Assembly (NCBI GenBank): GCA_031472005.1
Contig: PZJY01000003.1
Span: forward strand, 2,542,001-2,606,000
Reading direction: 5' to 3'
DNA from: Tetracladium setigerum
Taxonomy: Eukaryota > Ascomycota > Leotiomycetes > Helotiales
DNA length: 64,000 nt
Below the pieces are notes generated by a model that ran no database searches, was not told the DNA's origin, and was given only the letters and a program-made list of their open reading frames with translations. Positions 11,625-25,000 of the stretch are shown one piece after another (within the stretch, counting starts at the first letter, position 1; every line of letters starts with the position of its first letter). The translations under genes and the position numbers were made by a program.

Positions 11625-12822
11625 ATGGCGCCCTATATTCCCTCCCAGGCAGAGATAGACCGAAGAAAGGTGTGTATATCTATTTACTTGACGTTTATTT
11701 TGGAAAAACTTTCCCAAACCGGTGCTCATTACAACAACAGATCGTCGGCATCAACCGTGAGACCGTCACTGATGTAACCTCAACCGACTTTCCTGGCCAC
11801 TGGCCCGGCGAAGACCACGCCTGGGACATCCAGAAATTCAAAGACTCCTTCTCTATCAAATTCTACGCCAATGATAAGCTGCGATCCTCCTTCTCTCTCA
11901 TTGGCATCGACGCCTCGGTCGCCAACGCCTTCCGCCGCATCCTCATCGCCGAGATCCCCACGGTCGCTATCGAATATGTCTTTGTGCACAACAACACCTC
12001 CATAATCCAAGATGAAGTGCTCGCGTCACGATTGGGCTTGGTGCCATTCAAGGGGAACAAGGCTGGGCTGCTGGGATGGATGCAAGAATATCGCAAACAC
12101 GATCCTGAAACAGAGGAACAGTTCGCACATTCCACGGATAGGAATACCATTGCTTTGGAGCTCAAAATCGAATGCACACGCAACCCAGATGCGGCACCGG
12201 GGAGTTGGATCCACTGAAAGCATATCATCACGCTCATGTGTATGCGAAAGATATTGTCTTCAAGCCCTTTGGAGCACAGGTTGAGCTATTCGCAGGCGAC
12301 GGCGCTGTTCAGTCTACGAACCCAGATATCTTGATTGCCAAGATGCGACCGGGACAGTGCATTGATGTAGAAATGCATGCAATCAAGGGAATTGGAAGCG
12401 ATCACGCAAAGTTTTCCCCGGTGGCTACAGCGTCGTATCGATTGCTCCCAACCATCTCAATTTTAAAGCCAATCTTGGGTGCAGATGCGATTAAGTTTCA
12501 GAAGTGTTTTCCAAGGGGTGTGATTGGATTTGAAAGTGTGACGAAGAAGGAAGCGAGCGTAAAAGGAAGTGGTTATGAAGGACAGGAGGGGGAGAAGAAG
12601 GCGGTGGTATTGGATGCCATGAAGGATACTGTCAGCAGGGAGTGCTTAAGGCATGCCGAGTTTCAGAACAAGGTCAAACTTGGGCGCATCAGGGATCACT
12701 TTATCTTTGAGATTGAGAGTTTGGGACAGTGGGATAGCGATGAATTGTTCCTTGAATCGGTAAAGATTCTGAGATCCAAGTGTGAGTTGATGAGAAAAGA
12801 TTTGGCAAGACAAAATAGGTGA
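11625..12822 (+). CDS. RPC40: RNA polymerase I/III shared subunit AC40, frame broken by one base
   Basis: Alpha-like subunit common to RNA polymerases I and III, which pairs with AC19 to nucleate assembly in the nucleus. Exon 1 is 11625-11669 (MAPYIPSQAEIDRRK); exon 2 starts at 11741. The alpha-motif is plain: 'FSLIGIDASVANAFRRILIAEIPTVAIEYV' (shown by its core 'ANAFRRILIAEIPTVAIE') and 'RLGLVPFKGN'. The family sequence 'ECTRNPDAAPGELDPLK' needs five G at 12199-12202, where only four are present. As given, translation ends after 'PGSWIH'. The second part then continues intact from 'HAHVYAKDIVFKPF' to the stop at 12822. Adding one base gives 375 residues, the expected length. Confidence 0.95.
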
Positions 12823-13015
12823 TCGGGTTACACTACACACAAAGCATTTTTGGAGTTACCGGTATGGCGTTGGTAGGGGTCCTCGCAAGCTAGATAATTT
12901 TGTTTTTGTCTAGGAAAAAGCTCAAGTCTGTGCTATCAAGTATCGCTCATATTCCCAAACTCCTTTTCTGATATGCACGTCCATGGTCTCGTTCCTTCAT
13001 CACAGCAGAAATGCA

Positions 13016-14642
13016 TCAATCGTTATTGGCAGCCTCTGGTTCGGTTGATTCATACTCCCTCGTAAATCTCAGCTTGAATCGGAAATTGACAGCCCCTAAA
13101 GAAGGATCCGAAACTCCAATCTCATCTCCGGCGTTCACAAAGGCTCCTAACTTCTTCTCTAGATTTGGTGTTAGTTGCAATCTCAAACTTTCCGGGCTTT
13201 GCATGAACAAGGTGCGTTTTCCAGTGCGAATGGAAGGTTTCTTGAGTTGAGCCTCCGGTCTTGCGGCTAGAGATTCGATGAATTCTTGCAATGTAAGATT
13301 TGGATCGACGTCCATATTTCGGGCAACATTGCCACAAACTGGACAGTCGTCCTTCTTCTCATGCTTGAACGTGTAGGTGTAGATACTATCATTGCCACTG
13401 TACATCATGTAGTTTTCTTCCATGCCTAGGGAAGGGTTGGTCTGAGTTGCGATCTTGAAAGCTTCATTACAGCAGCTTGCTGCAATGACCGCATTCGTGG
13501 AAGCAATGGCGGGAATGATATTCTTGACGACGCCTTGGGTGAGCGAGTAGGTGACCCCGGTTATGTTGAACTGCTTTGCTCGTTCTAGAGCTTGCTTGTA
13601 CAGCCATGTGATATGTTCTGGATCGTCATTATCGAGCTTAGGAAAGGGTTTTTCTTTGGTCCATTGGATAATGTGCGCCCATTCGATGCAGTGCTCTGGT
13701 TGGCGAGGAATAGATGCGAGGGTACAAAGTGGTACTGCTGCTCTGGGTGCGTGCATATCGAGTTGACACTCGATACAGGAAGTCATTGTGGGGAAGATTA
13801 CCCTCGACTGGCCCTTGAAACCTATGAATACCATTAGATCTGTAGCGTTAACCAAATATATGGGATTCCTTACCTTCAGTACCACCATCAATCAACGGCT
13901 TTAGGCTCTCAGGGTTCTCCTCATCAACCAGGTCCACCAGTGTAGAGTTGATCCATCTTCGAGCCTCGATGCTGTCCAGTCCACAAATGACAATACTAAA
14001 TTGCATGTAGAAGTCCTCGTCCTTGTCCTGGATCTTGCAGTTGTGTGGTGTGATCGAAACACCTTTGACTCTCTTCTCGACAAACTTAGCAGCCACCTCT
14101 GCCTTTGACTCGCCAACATCGCTTTGCCTGAAGAGAAACTGTCGGTTGAGATTCGAGACATCAATGGTGTCTATGGGGTGTTAGCGAGTGTATGGGCATT
14201 ACAGATGTCATCCACGAACCCATATCAATGACATGGATATCCTTGAATCCGGAAAGAGCCAGATTCTTCAAGATCTCACATCCAAGACCGCCCGCACCAC
14301 TGTCGACAAGTCAGCCTTCATATCCGTTTCGTCCATCTTTCCCAGGCAACCAACATGACCCTGGAAGCTATCAGCACAATTGTTCTTGGTTTGCATCACG
14401 GCGTTGACGTATACTAACAGCACCTTCAATCTGTCCATAATTGAAGCAGCTCCTTCGCTGGTGTTGAAGTCCTCGTCCGTGAAAGGGCCTGGTGTTCGGC
14501 GAATATTGTCCAGGTACAGCCTGATGGTGAGAGTTTAGTCAGTCGATTCGAAGAGTCAGTCGGGAAGTGCAACTTACCATCGTGACTGTGTGGCTACCTC
14601 TGATGGAGGAATCGTGGCAGAAACCATGATGGGCTGCGACAT
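13016..14642 (-). CDS. UBA3: NEDD8-activating enzyme E1 catalytic subunit
   Basis: Catalytic half of the heterodimeric E1 (with Ula1/APP-BP1) that adenylates NEDD8/Rub1 and carries it as a thioester for cullin modification. Exons: 14642-14578, 14520-about 14419, 14299-14220, 14170-13874 and 13821-13016. Seen: nucleotide-binding 'GAGGLGCEILKNLALSGF', '[20 protein letters not shown]', 'DGGTEGFKGQSRVI', the active-site region 'PLCTLASIPRQPEHCIEW' with the catalytic Cys in PLCTLA, zinc-binding pairs 'CIEC' and 'CPVC', and a C-terminal ubiquitin-fold domain that recruits the E2. The second intron is odd. The canonical donor GTTAGT at about 14418 deletes two residues of the first Rossmann strand, while a full KVLLVGAGG needs a non-canonical AT-AG junction. 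About 450 residues. It is divergent from TEL2 across 240 bp. Confidence 0.95.
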
Positions 14643-14882
14643 TGTGGTTTGTTGATATAGAGATGTTGTGGGCAAGCGAGAGAAGGAGGAGGGGAGAGCA
14701 CGAAGCTGTAGCCGCGACCCGCGATGGAACTCTTATCGGGGGCTTAGTCATCTATCTGACTGCATAAGTCTATGTCTTCTCAGCCTCGCGGAAACCAGCG
14801 GCATCCATAACCACAACACCAACATCTTTTCAACACCACGGCATTTTAGAGACTCTCTCTGTCTCTCAGATGATGTTTCACA

Positions 14883-17800
14883 ATGGATGAACTGCTCAGA
14901 CCCGTGAGTACAACTTACAAAGCAGCGGAACCTTTGATCGAAATATCTAAGCTCGAGACAACATCTCCACAACCACCAGTCACCACCACCAAATTCTCTG
15001 CCGCCTCCACACCAGAAGAAGCCCTTGAGATTCTGAAGGGGGAGCCAGATCATGCTTCTCTGGTCAGCACATTGAAATATCTCAACCAAAAGACATCAAC
15101 TTTCAATATCAGAATTCCAGGTGCTCTAACATCTCAGCTGGTACATGTGCTTGTCTTGGAAACCGTTCCAAACTATTGGACTGTGCTTGCCGAATCGGAG
15201 GATGTGAAACGAACAGCGCAGACGAAGACAGGAAAGGCAAAAATCCGGTCGGATTTGGACCTCTTGCTGTCGTGTCTTCGCAGTGTTTCAGGTATAAGTG
15301 CTCTCCTGCTCAGTCTAAGGCAGCAAATTCAATCTTCCAAGGAATCCAAGAAGGAAGTTGGCGGCCAAAACATTCCAGAGATCCTGCGGATTCTTCTACA
15401 GGTACTAGGCGCGCTCTTGCATGGAGATGTTGTGATTCAGAACATATGGGACTCAGCATGGAATAGCTCTGGGTCACTATCCAAGCAAAAGGCTCTGTGG
15501 AATGAATTTCTAGGCCTAATTGGTGGGAAGATTGTAGGAGTTACCGCTGAGGCTGAGGATGTCTCGAGTAGACTCAGCGAAGAGTCTGCTCAGAGGAGCT
15601 GGATCGCAAATGGTTCTCTGTACGCTATGTGGGTCGCAAGGAATATTATTAGTTGGTCAAAATCACTCTCGGCCGATGAAGACGAAGGCTGGAAGGCTTG
15701 TGGCGAAGTATTAAGCAAATCATTTCGGCTTGGTCATACAGGTACTGTTTTATATGAAGCCAATGCAAAGAATTCAGTTAACAAACTTAAAGATAGCATT
15801 ATCAAAGAGATTCTGAGTTCACTCTTGCTCCAGAAGAATGGTGATTCATCACAATTACTTGGGCTTTTGAGCAGTTTGCCAGCCTTTGAACAACGTACTT
15901 TCCTCTATTCGCTCCTCAGAATCACAGCTCAAGACAACCTTCCTACTGATATCACGACCGATTCCACTTCTAAGTGGTGGGAATCAGACAAGGACGTTGC
16001 AGCTGCTGTTGCGGGACTCATCAATACTGTCTTGGCAAAGCAGGAATCACGGAAGACCGATCTCATAGCGTGGCTGACAAGTTCTTCTGGTGCGGGTATC
16101 GGCGACGGGATTGCCATTAGGCGAGCGGTAGTTGCGGCTTTGTCCCAAGATATAAATTCCATCGAGACTGTGATGGAAAAAAGTATGTTGCAGTTTGGAG
16201 ATCAACTGTATATTAGACATGTTCCCTCCATGCAACAAGAAGGTATGTTGACACTTTTTGGAGTATCAACCTTCGCTAAGTTCTACTAGTTCACGCCCAG
16301 GTTATCTTGCTGTCCGCTGGCTATCTTCACAGGAAAGCTCCACTTAGACTATCTGTGGTAATGAGAGCAGGTTCTCATCTGAATCTTGTTTCCAATCGAC
16401 TAGGAGCATCTTCCCTGCGTGCTCGCTTCTTAGGTATGGTGATCGCCGAGGCACTATCGGGTCTTGTCGACAGTGGAGACAAGAAAATGGACTTCAAGAT
16501 GGACGAGATGAAGACTCCAGAGGCCGTTTGGTACAAGGGGTTGGTCAACGTTACCGACGTGGTTGGATCTCTTGAACCTCTCAAGTCAAAATCAGTTACT
16601 GAAAGACCCAAGAGGTCAACACCAAAGGTTACCAAGCCAATTGCGATACCAAAACAGAAGTCTGCTCTACCTACTGGCTCAAAAATCATTGCCATAGAAG
16701 AGATCTCAGACTCCGATGAGGAGGAGTCTTCAGATGAAGACGGACTTCGACCATATGCAAAGGCAGACTCGGATGCAGAAGATTCCGACGATGATCCAAC
16801 CCTCATAACACGCAGCAAACCTACAGCACCAGTCTACATACGCGATCTAATTATCTATCTACGAGACAGTGGGAACTACGACAAGCAAAAGCTTGGTCTT
16901 CTTACCGCCGCTCCCTTGATCCGTCGAAAAGCAAATTTCGGCACAGAGGTCGTTGCTCATGCAGAAGAACTTGCAGCTCTTCTGGTTGGCGTTCAGAATA
17001 AGTATGAAATCGAGAACTTCGACGAACTACGGCTGCAGGGTATGATAGCTCTCATCATTGCCATTCCGCTCAAGATGGGACAGTGGTTCTCCAAAACTTT
17101 CTTCGATGGCGACTACTCGCTCTCCCAGCGTGCCTCAATTCTCACTACACTTGGCCTCGGCGCACGAGAACTGGGTGGATTCGGCGCAGAGAGCAGTCCC
17201 TTGCCAGCAGATCACCCATCCTTTCCCTCGAAAGCTTTGCCTGAAGCCATGCACAAACGCTTCACCGTACCAGCTTCCGATAACTCTCTAAAAGCAATCG
17301 ACAACCTCTCTACTCACCTCCAAAACGCCTATATCACTCCCCTTGCTGCCTCCATCGCCGACCAACAGACCGGCCCGGCAGTTTTGAAGTTACAATCCTT
17401 TACATCGCGACTCACTTCCACCCCTCGCCCCAAAACAAAATCCATTCCAAACCACTTCGCGCAAACTCTATCTACCGGCATATTCTTTCCACTGACAGGC
17501 CGCTTCCACACCTACCTCAAAGCCCTCGGCTCTCATTCATCCCAAAACATAGTTTTCCAACCTCACCTCCTCGCCCATTTCCTTAAAACGCTCTCCATCC
17601 TCCTCCACGCAGCCGGTCCATCCACTCTATCATTACTGCAAATGACAAGCGAGTACTGGGATCTCCTTTTAAGTCTGCGAACGAAGAGCATAGGCGATAT
17701 CGCGGTGCTAGAGAGCATACTGTTTGGGTTTTTGACGATTCTAGAGGTTAATGAGGAGAAGAGAGGATTGGTGGAGGAACATGGTGGAAAGATTTTGGAA

Positions 17801-17962
17801 ACGCAAGAGTGGGCTGAGGCTGTTTTTGCGAGGGTGCAAGTAGCCAAGGGGGAAGAAGAGAGAGTGAGAATGTTGGCTGCAGGGGTGCTGGTTAGGATTA
17901 GAGAAGTCGTGGAGAAGTATCAGACAATGTTGATGGGGGATTTGGCGAGATTTGAAGTGTAG
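14883..17962 (+). CDS. TEL2: Telomere length regulation protein Tel2 (TTT complex)
   Basis: Scaffold of the Tel2-Tti1-Tti2 co-chaperone complex that stabilises PIKK kinases (ATM, ATR, TOR, DNA-PK-like) with Hsp90. Two exons, 14883-16242 and 16290-17962, give 1010 residues with an intact frame, a normal size for fungi. The N-terminal half is alpha-helical repeat. An acidic, Ser-rich linker lies at about residues 590-650 ('SDSDEEESSDEDG', a likely CK2 site cluster, which in Tel2 recruits the R2TP complex). It is followed by the family signature block 'PVYIRDLIIYLRDSGNYDKQ' and 'LIRRKANFGTEV'. The intron at 16243-16289 is 47 nt and clean. The intact frame includes runs of A6 and G5, showing that not every homopolymer in the window is affected by single-base loss. 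Confidence 0.9.
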
Positions 17963-18755
17963 AAATGATGGTTTGAAGGTAGAAAAATAAATCACGGTGA
18001 AACGAAGGCTCCTTTGTCGCAATATATCAAACACCGCTCTCCTCCACAATCTGAACAGGGAACAATTGAGGGGAATCATGAATATTTGTAAATATGTCAG
18101 AGAAGCATTCGCAGTCATCATGGGTGCAGATGTCACATTTATGCTGTTGACGGCCCCTTACATTCGAGATTGGTTTCCACTCTACACTTAAAAGTCAGTC
18201 TACTAACTTCTGACTAAAAGATGTCACTGGTCAAACCTTGATTCACGGACACACTTCTTTAAATTTACACATCTCTGCGTTTGTTGACAGGTTTGCAGCG
18301 AACCAGTTTGAGACTAACAGCTCTTGGTTGGTTCAGGTGAGGTGAAAGATCGGTCTTCAACATTTAAACAACTTTGTGTCTAGCTACTTCTCCCATTGTT
18401 GATTGCTACTTCCTGGATTTTCTTGGGAAAAAAAGAAAATCGACATTTCATCTGACCTCAAAATCTTGTCCGAGGCTAAGGAAATGCTGTTGTCATATAT
18501 CGTCAATATATGAGAGCAAAGTACTCTTGTCGAACCATGATCTTATTCGCAACTCACAAATACATAGCACTGCCATATCAGTATATCACCTCACATTTCA
18601 CCTGAACACGTCGCACTTTCCTCCCAAGAATTCATTTATAAACTAAAAAATACAGTTTCTATCCCCCCCCCCCCCAAATTGCGCCCTGGTACTCGTACAA
18701 ACAACAAAAAAGTAACGCCACCGACCCCCACCGCTCTCCAGATTCCAGGGTTGCC
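17963..18755. other. Intergenic, convergent 3' ends, with a 13-C run
   Basis: Convergent region between TEL2 and the kinase gene. It holds no supported gene. A poly-C run of 13 bases at 18663-18675 lies in the 3' flank of the kinase. Small open frames at 17997-18191 and 18374-18646 have no recognisable character. Confidence 0.5.
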
Positions 18756-21718
18756 TTAACGGCGAGAGGAAGGACCCTTGAAGTCCGCATAGTGTCCCCG
18801 GAACCCGGAGAGCTGCTCCTCCATCCCCGCAAATGCTCGGATGAGCTCATCCTCCATCTCCTCCACCGAGGCAGTGCCAGACATAGCAGCTGCGGATGGA
18901 GGAGCGTGGAGGGGGGAAGGCCCTGGTGCTGTGGTGGATTGGCAGGAGCACCGTAGGCGGCAGGGACGGAGGTTGGTGGTTGGGGGCGGCGGGGTGGTGG
19001 CATCGACAAGTCTGAGTCGCTGTTGTAGCCGTTGCCGGCGCCGGCCTCTGCGTCGGAGGTGGAGAAGTCGGAGAGGTAGTTGTTTCCCTCTCCACCTCCT
19101 TGCAGAGGCTGGTACATCGACGCGTGACGCTCCAAATCGAAAGGATTGCCGGTTGAAGTGTACTCGCTTGCAGCAGAGCCAACATCGGAGTTTGCGGTCG
19201 ATGGTCGGGTAAGCTCGGGGAGACTCGATGGAATGGAAGCATCGTCGAGATCAATCAAAGACATACGATCGTTGGCGCTCATTGTAACATTTTGACCTAT
19301 TGGTTCTGTTGGGTGATGAACGAGAGATGGGCGACCACCAGAGGCTGGAGTAACGGCAGGACGGGTGGGAGGATCATATGCAACGGGGAATCGAGAGGTC
19401 TCTGGGTCGGCGGATGCAGGAACCATTGAGGGGAACTTCCAATCCTGCGTACGTCGGTTGGGGTTCATGTCGGCGGGGTCGCTCAACGCTGGCTTGCTAA
19501 AGTCTGGCAGAGATCCATAAAGGTCCTCTTCCTCGTCTCTGACTGTTCTACGATCTGCTCTGATAGTATCGTCAGGGAAGCTTGAAACTCCGGTTTCAAT
19601 ATCATGGCCACCAAGATCAATCATAGTGTCGCGGATTGTTGTATGAGCTGTGTCATCTCGAAGAGGTAGATCTGAAATAGGACGGCTGGGAGGCTCTGCA
19701 GGTGGTTGCATATTTCGGCCATACAACTGACGGGAGTTTTCATTGTAGTTGGATAGGGTGTTACTATCGAAGATCTTCTGAAGGGGTACTGGAAGTGGTG
19801 CGAGAGCTTCTGGTGGTGGGCGACGACGGGACTGCTTCTGTTGAGGGGGTGGACGAGAGGTTTCTTCAGTGAAATCTAGAACATTGGCTCCATATGCATC
19901 ATAGAGATCTTGGGGTGTAGAGTTGCGTGAGACCTGTTGATCGAATGCGGCAGTTGTACTGAAGTTCCATTCATCTTCTTCGAAAGGGGAGTACTCTGAT
20001 TGGGGGGTTGGTCTTTGTGCACCGCCAGCCATAAACAACGATCGTCTGGTACCACCACGATCCTCCCACAGCTTGAAAGCACGAACGAGAGCAGCAAGTG
20101 CCGAAGCAGGATATGCAACGCTGGTGTTGAAGGTATAGGGATGATTCTTGCAATCCTCAATTGTTGCTCTAGCGCTGGGAAGTTCTTCCAAGCAAGCGGC
20201 AACGAAACTTTGCAAGCCTTCGGAGTATTGATCGCCCACAAGTCGAGGAGTGTAGTTCTGTAAGTGACTGGGCAGTGCTGCAGCGGTAATACCATTGGCG
20301 GCATTGGGTGGTAGACCAGTTGCCATCTCATATACCATTGAACCGAGAGCCCAGATGTCAACTTCAGTTCCATATTTTGGTGAAGGGCCAAACAACTCAG
20401 GTGCCATCCAGTGGGGGTTCCAACAACGGTGGAGCGCTTGTCAAATTTGGTTTCGACGACGCCAGCAACACCGAAATCACAAAGTTGTAAGCCTCCGTCT
20501 TCAGTGATGAGAACGTTCGCGCCTAGACGATGTTAGTGCTGTAAGAAGCAAGAGGCAGCAAGGTGAATTGACGTACATTTGATATCTCTGTGAACAATTC
20601 CAACCTCATGAACCCATGTAATAGCCTCGATGACTTCGCGAAGAATGGTAATAATCCATTTCTCTTGCAAGCCACCAGGAGCGGTAGGTTTCATCTAATC
20701 GCATTCATTAGCATAACCCATTAGAAGGTCGTACATGGAATCATACCAGAGTAGCTACACTGCCTCCACCACAATATTCTGTGATCATCCACATGGAGTG
20801 ACCAACAGGGAATGCATCGACAACGTTGTTGATATTCTTTGCATTCTTAGCACGGAGAAGCTTAAGCGCATTGATCTCCTTCATGAAGTCGCTGAGTGTA
20901 TCAGCGTATCTACGGTTGGCATTGTCGCTCTCGTCGATATCAATGATCTTGACCGCAACAATGTTCGCAGAAGTCATGTCCTTTCTGTAGAAGTGTCAGT
21001 CAGCGTAGCAATCTTCAAGTTGATGGCATGACTTACGACTTATAGACTCTTCCGAAACTACCTTTGCCAATAAGCTCCAACAGGGCGTACTTGGGGGATT
21101 GGTGCCTGACTTCCTTGCATTATCAAGAACCGAAGCTTGCATGGCCTTGGCATCCTCAATTGCTTTGGTCTTTGAAGATCCAAAGTCGGAAGATCGAACC
21201 TGTAATTGGTTATCCATGGTGGGCTGCAGAGTTTGTTTAGCAGGAAAGGAGAATGGGTCTTGTAGGTTGCCTGTGGGTAGATCAAAACCACTGGTAAGGG
21301 CAGTTGCCGGGGTGAGAAGCGTCTGATCAACGGATGCAGGCGAAAATGGGTTTGAGCGTCTCGAGGTATTAGAGGCTCTTGATGATGGCGTGGGAGAGGG
21401 AGAGGAATGGTAGGACCCTGTAGATCTTGGCAGTCCAGAGAAACTAGAAGTCCTAGGCGTTCCAAGTGGGAATCGTGGAGAACCTAGAAGAGAGGGAGGT
21501 CTGGTTGATGATCCTGGGAGGGCTGGAGATCGAGGTGATGCGGGAGACGCGACACCGATTACAAGAGGTATAGACAATGAGATCGATTCTGCGCGTCGGT
21601 GGAGTCGCTTGCGGCGGTCTTGAAGCTTTGGTTGTTCAAGGGGTGATGGAATCGCGCCCTTTGAAGACTCGTTAGTATCCTCGTTCGCCCTACGCTTGGG
21701 GGTGCTATCGTCCGCCAT
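18756..21718 (-). CDS. Ste20/germinal-centre-type Ser/Thr kinase, frame broken in three places
   Basis: GCK-family kinase; candidates are the septation kinase Sid1/SepL or MST-1 type, but I cannot settle which. Exons: 21718-21037, 20984-20747, 20694-20577 and 20522-18756. An N-terminal Ser/Pro-rich region (about 230 residues) precedes the kinase domain: 'LLELIGKGSFGRVYKS', 'IVAVKIID', catalytic loop 'HRDIKCANVL', 'CDFGVAG', and activation segment 'STVVGTPHWMAPELF'. A long disordered tail ends in the conserved-looking 'VEEMEDELIRAFAGMEEQLS'. Single bases are missing near 21111 (A run), 20413-20417 (five G on plus where six are needed, cutting GTPHWMAPE) and 18919-18923. With all three supplied, exon lengths close at 935 codons. 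The start at 21718 (MADDSTPKRR) is preferred over 21760. Confidence 0.88.
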
Positions 21719-22045
21719 CTCTGCAAATGGTTTTGATAGTGGTGACAGTTTTGGGGTCAAATAGTGGGAAAAGTTGGAGAGGTAGAGGAAGATGGAGGAA
21801 GATGGAGAAAGGTTGGCGTGAAGAGGTAGGAAGAGTTGGAGAGGTAGAGAGAGATGGAGGATGGTTGAGAAGGTGACATATAAAAAAAAGATTCAGGAGG
21901 GGGACTTACAACAACAGAAGGGTATTTTTCTGGAGACTAGCGAACGTTAGCTCCGTTCTCCTTCTCTCAACTTCGATCTCAGCGCAAGACAAGCAATACA
22001 GGAACAGAGCCATGCAAACACCCATCGACTATCCTAGCAACTATA
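21719..22045. other. Intergenic with imperfect GA-rich repeats
   Basis: Upstream of the kinase. Plus-strand sequence at about 21774-21860 repeats units resembling GTTGGAGAGGTAGAG and GAAGATGGAG imperfectly. It may contain a last exon of the upstream gene, since a donor GTAAGTTG lies at about 22068 and an acceptor at about 21940, but I cannot confirm this. Confidence 0.4.
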
Positions 22046-25000
22046 CTATCTAATAGATGGGCAACTTACTGGACTAAACCTCGTTCCAAGTCCTGCCAAA
22101 GCCTGGTTCTGCACGGCGTTATTCTTCTTTGCAAGATATTCCAGGTCAAGGCGCAGAGGCGATCTTGCTGGAATTGGTGGCGGTGCTTGGGTCGATTCGT
22201 TATGATAGTAATCAAGCGGACCAAAGATAATGCGCGTATCGTCGTCACTTCCGTCAGTTTCTGATCTATACGTCTCTTCTACTATTACTGATCTGGGTTC
22301 TTGCAGATCTGATGAGAAATTAGCTTCCGATGCAAAGTTCAAGTTACGGGACGACGACCGACCAGATTTGCCAGATAGCAGCGTCTCCTGTTGCTGCTGG
22401 CCACGTTTCTGCTCCTTATCTTGAGGCAGAAAGAACTGAACAATATTTCTCAACCCGTCAGCGAAAGCCTTTTTCTTCCTCAATGGCTGCTTCGGTAGAT
22501 GGGCTGGAGATTTATTGACGGAAGCTGGAAATAAAACGAATTCCTGGCTTTTGTCAGGAGCCTCGTGAGCTGGTGCTTCGAATTCGAATGCTGCAAATTG
22601 TCTGGGGAAGGGAGGACCCAAAGCCTGGCCAAGGTTGCCGCTTTCCTGATCGACACTAGGGAGTGACGATGGATAACAGCCAGGAACGACGTAAGGATTA
22701 TGGGTGCGTTGTGCACCACGATAACGATTGGAGGTCTCCTCTAAATCCTCTTTGCCAAAAACAGCGAAATACCGTGCTAGCTCGGGGAATGAGGATCTGG
22801 TGCTTCTTGGTCTCGGTGTCCTTCGCCGCAAAGATACTTGGTGGAGTTATCCCAACTCTCCTTTCTTTGTGCGTGTGGATTGTGGAAAGGATGGGGAGAA
22901 TCGGGCCACGGGGTATCTTCGTCGGGCTCTTCGGAACCGAGAGTCTCGATGTTGTGGTGGCTACTAGTCCTAGGGAGGACGTTGGCAGCAGCGTATGAGA
23001 CGACGCCTGAATGATTGTCTGCGTCGTCTGATGATTTGCACAGGGTTGAGACCGAAGCGGATAGCTAAAATATTGGCTTACTATGGGAAACTGTGAATCT
23101 TTTCGCTTGGGTCTAGGCAGAAAATCCTCGGGTTCTCTTGAGAGGAGGGGGGTCAGATTGGTATAGTCGTATTCTTGCAGCTGAACAGAACGACTAGGTG
23201 TGGCCTCAAAGTCGAGCAGAGAAGAACTTCTACGTCTTCGCGGATATCCAGGGGTGCGATTGCTAATATGGGGCGGTCTGTGTGAAGTTGACGCCTCTGG
23301 GACTGGTCTCGAAGGTGGTGTGAAGCGTGGTGGGGAGTTGTGATATGGAATCCCAGCAAAGTCGGAATAAACTTCGGCCCAATCTTGCGATGTTGCCCGA
23401 GCACGAGATTCGTTTTGACCTGAGGTCGCTTGTTGAGATTCAGGATGGTTTGACAGTTCAAGGCCTTCAAGGTGATGGAATGAGTTGATGGACGGTCTGG
23501 TTTGTTCGTCTTCGATAACAGACTCGCCTTCGTCGCTCGCTAGATCAAGATCGTGTTCAGAGTTCGAAAGGCCTTCTAAAGTGCCAACTTGCTCGTCTCC
23601 GTCACGTGGTGTATCAGACCGAGGCCCGAAGTCAGTAAATGTGAGAATACCCCTATCTGGGAAGTCACGGTCAAGTCTTTGTTGATGTAGCTGATGGCAT
23701 ACACTATTGGTGCCGTGATCGCCAAATTCAACGCCTCGATTAGCCGAGTCAGAGGTAATACGGTTTTGAATCAAGGATGAATTTCTGTCTGGGCTGGCGA
23801 GACTCGGTTGTGAAGGAAGAAATCCTGAGCTTGTTACGTTCGCTGAGGGTGATTGTGGACTGGTAGCGAGGCTTGGAATTGCCGCAAAGTGGGACTCGGG
23901 AAGTCTTGCGAAGCCAACGAAGATGTTCGAATTGCTTGCAAAGTCGAAGTTTCTTGGTGCAGGCAAGAAGGGACTTCGATGTCACTATATTTCCTTGCTT
24001 GTAGCTTGGTGGGTGAGGATAGAGTAGCAGTGGCCGCTGCTGTCTTTTTGGGGGGCTGTCTGTAACCTTTATTGGCTGCGGCTCAGTGTCGTATTGTGTT
24101 TGGGTGTGTTGGCCTGAAAATCTTCCTGCAGTTGGAAGCTGCTGTAAAGGCGACTGGGGCGATCTTCCACTCTGTCGGAGGTTATATGCAGTACTGAGTG
24201 GTACAGAGGTCGCCTTGAATACACTTCCTGGTTCTTCTGCTCTCAGTAAATGGGAGTAGCATGAAGCACGGATCTGGTGTCGTGATAATGGTGGCGCACG
24301 ACCGATATTTGGGTCTGAGAATTGCTGTCTGCCTCTTGATTTGAGAACAAGATCACTGCAGTTTCTCCACTCTCTTTCTGACTCGGAAAGTTCGATTCTA
24401 ATTGCTCTCTCGTCCGGTGTTTCCCAGTGGAGCTGTTGACCACCTGCAAAATACTTGTCAAGATTCCCAGCAGTGTGGAGAGACTCGATGGTCTCCGAGG
24501 GTTTGACTTTCGGGACGTGACGTGGAGACGCTGGAGAACTTTCCTGGTAGTGTGTGAGATCTGGCGCCGGGACTGGGTGTGCGGGCAACACGACAACGGC
24601 GTTGCTTTCTTTTGGCTTCTTCGGATGGAGGAGTCGGTTTACCTTGACCTTGAACGGTTCTTTTTTTGAGTCGAGTCTAAGGTTTAGCCCAGTCGGAAGG
24701 TAGGGGAAGTTTATGTCGGCTCGAGGGTCCTTAAGCAACGCGAGGGTTTGATACGCTCGGCGGATGGCTTTTCGTTTCCAGGTTCTCTTCTCTGGGGCCT
24801 CTGGTGGTGGCTCCACTAGGAAGCTGAGTAGACTTACTGGCCTGCTGGGCACGTAGTAGTCGCTTTGGAGATCGACGTTCTGCGACGTTCCGTATTGAAT
24901 GCCTGTAGTGTCGACCAAAGGCAGGTCTGGAAAGTCGTCGATGGTAAGGAGAGCAAGTCCAGGGATATAGGTACTCGGAAGGGGTGAGGATGATTCGTCT

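Noticed and set aside
9752..12822. Programmed ribosomal frameshift sites in the complex I subunit and RPC40
   Set aside because: No heptameric slippery site plus pseudoknot was recognised, and the same type of one-base shortage occurs in many unrelated genes.
18663..18675. C13 run as a terminator or regulatory element
   Set aside because: Lies in a 3' flank with no associated structure; simple homopolymer.
18841..19212. Plus-strand Ser/Arg-rich frame in the kinase tail
   Set aside because: Antisense to low-complexity coding DNA; no independent support.
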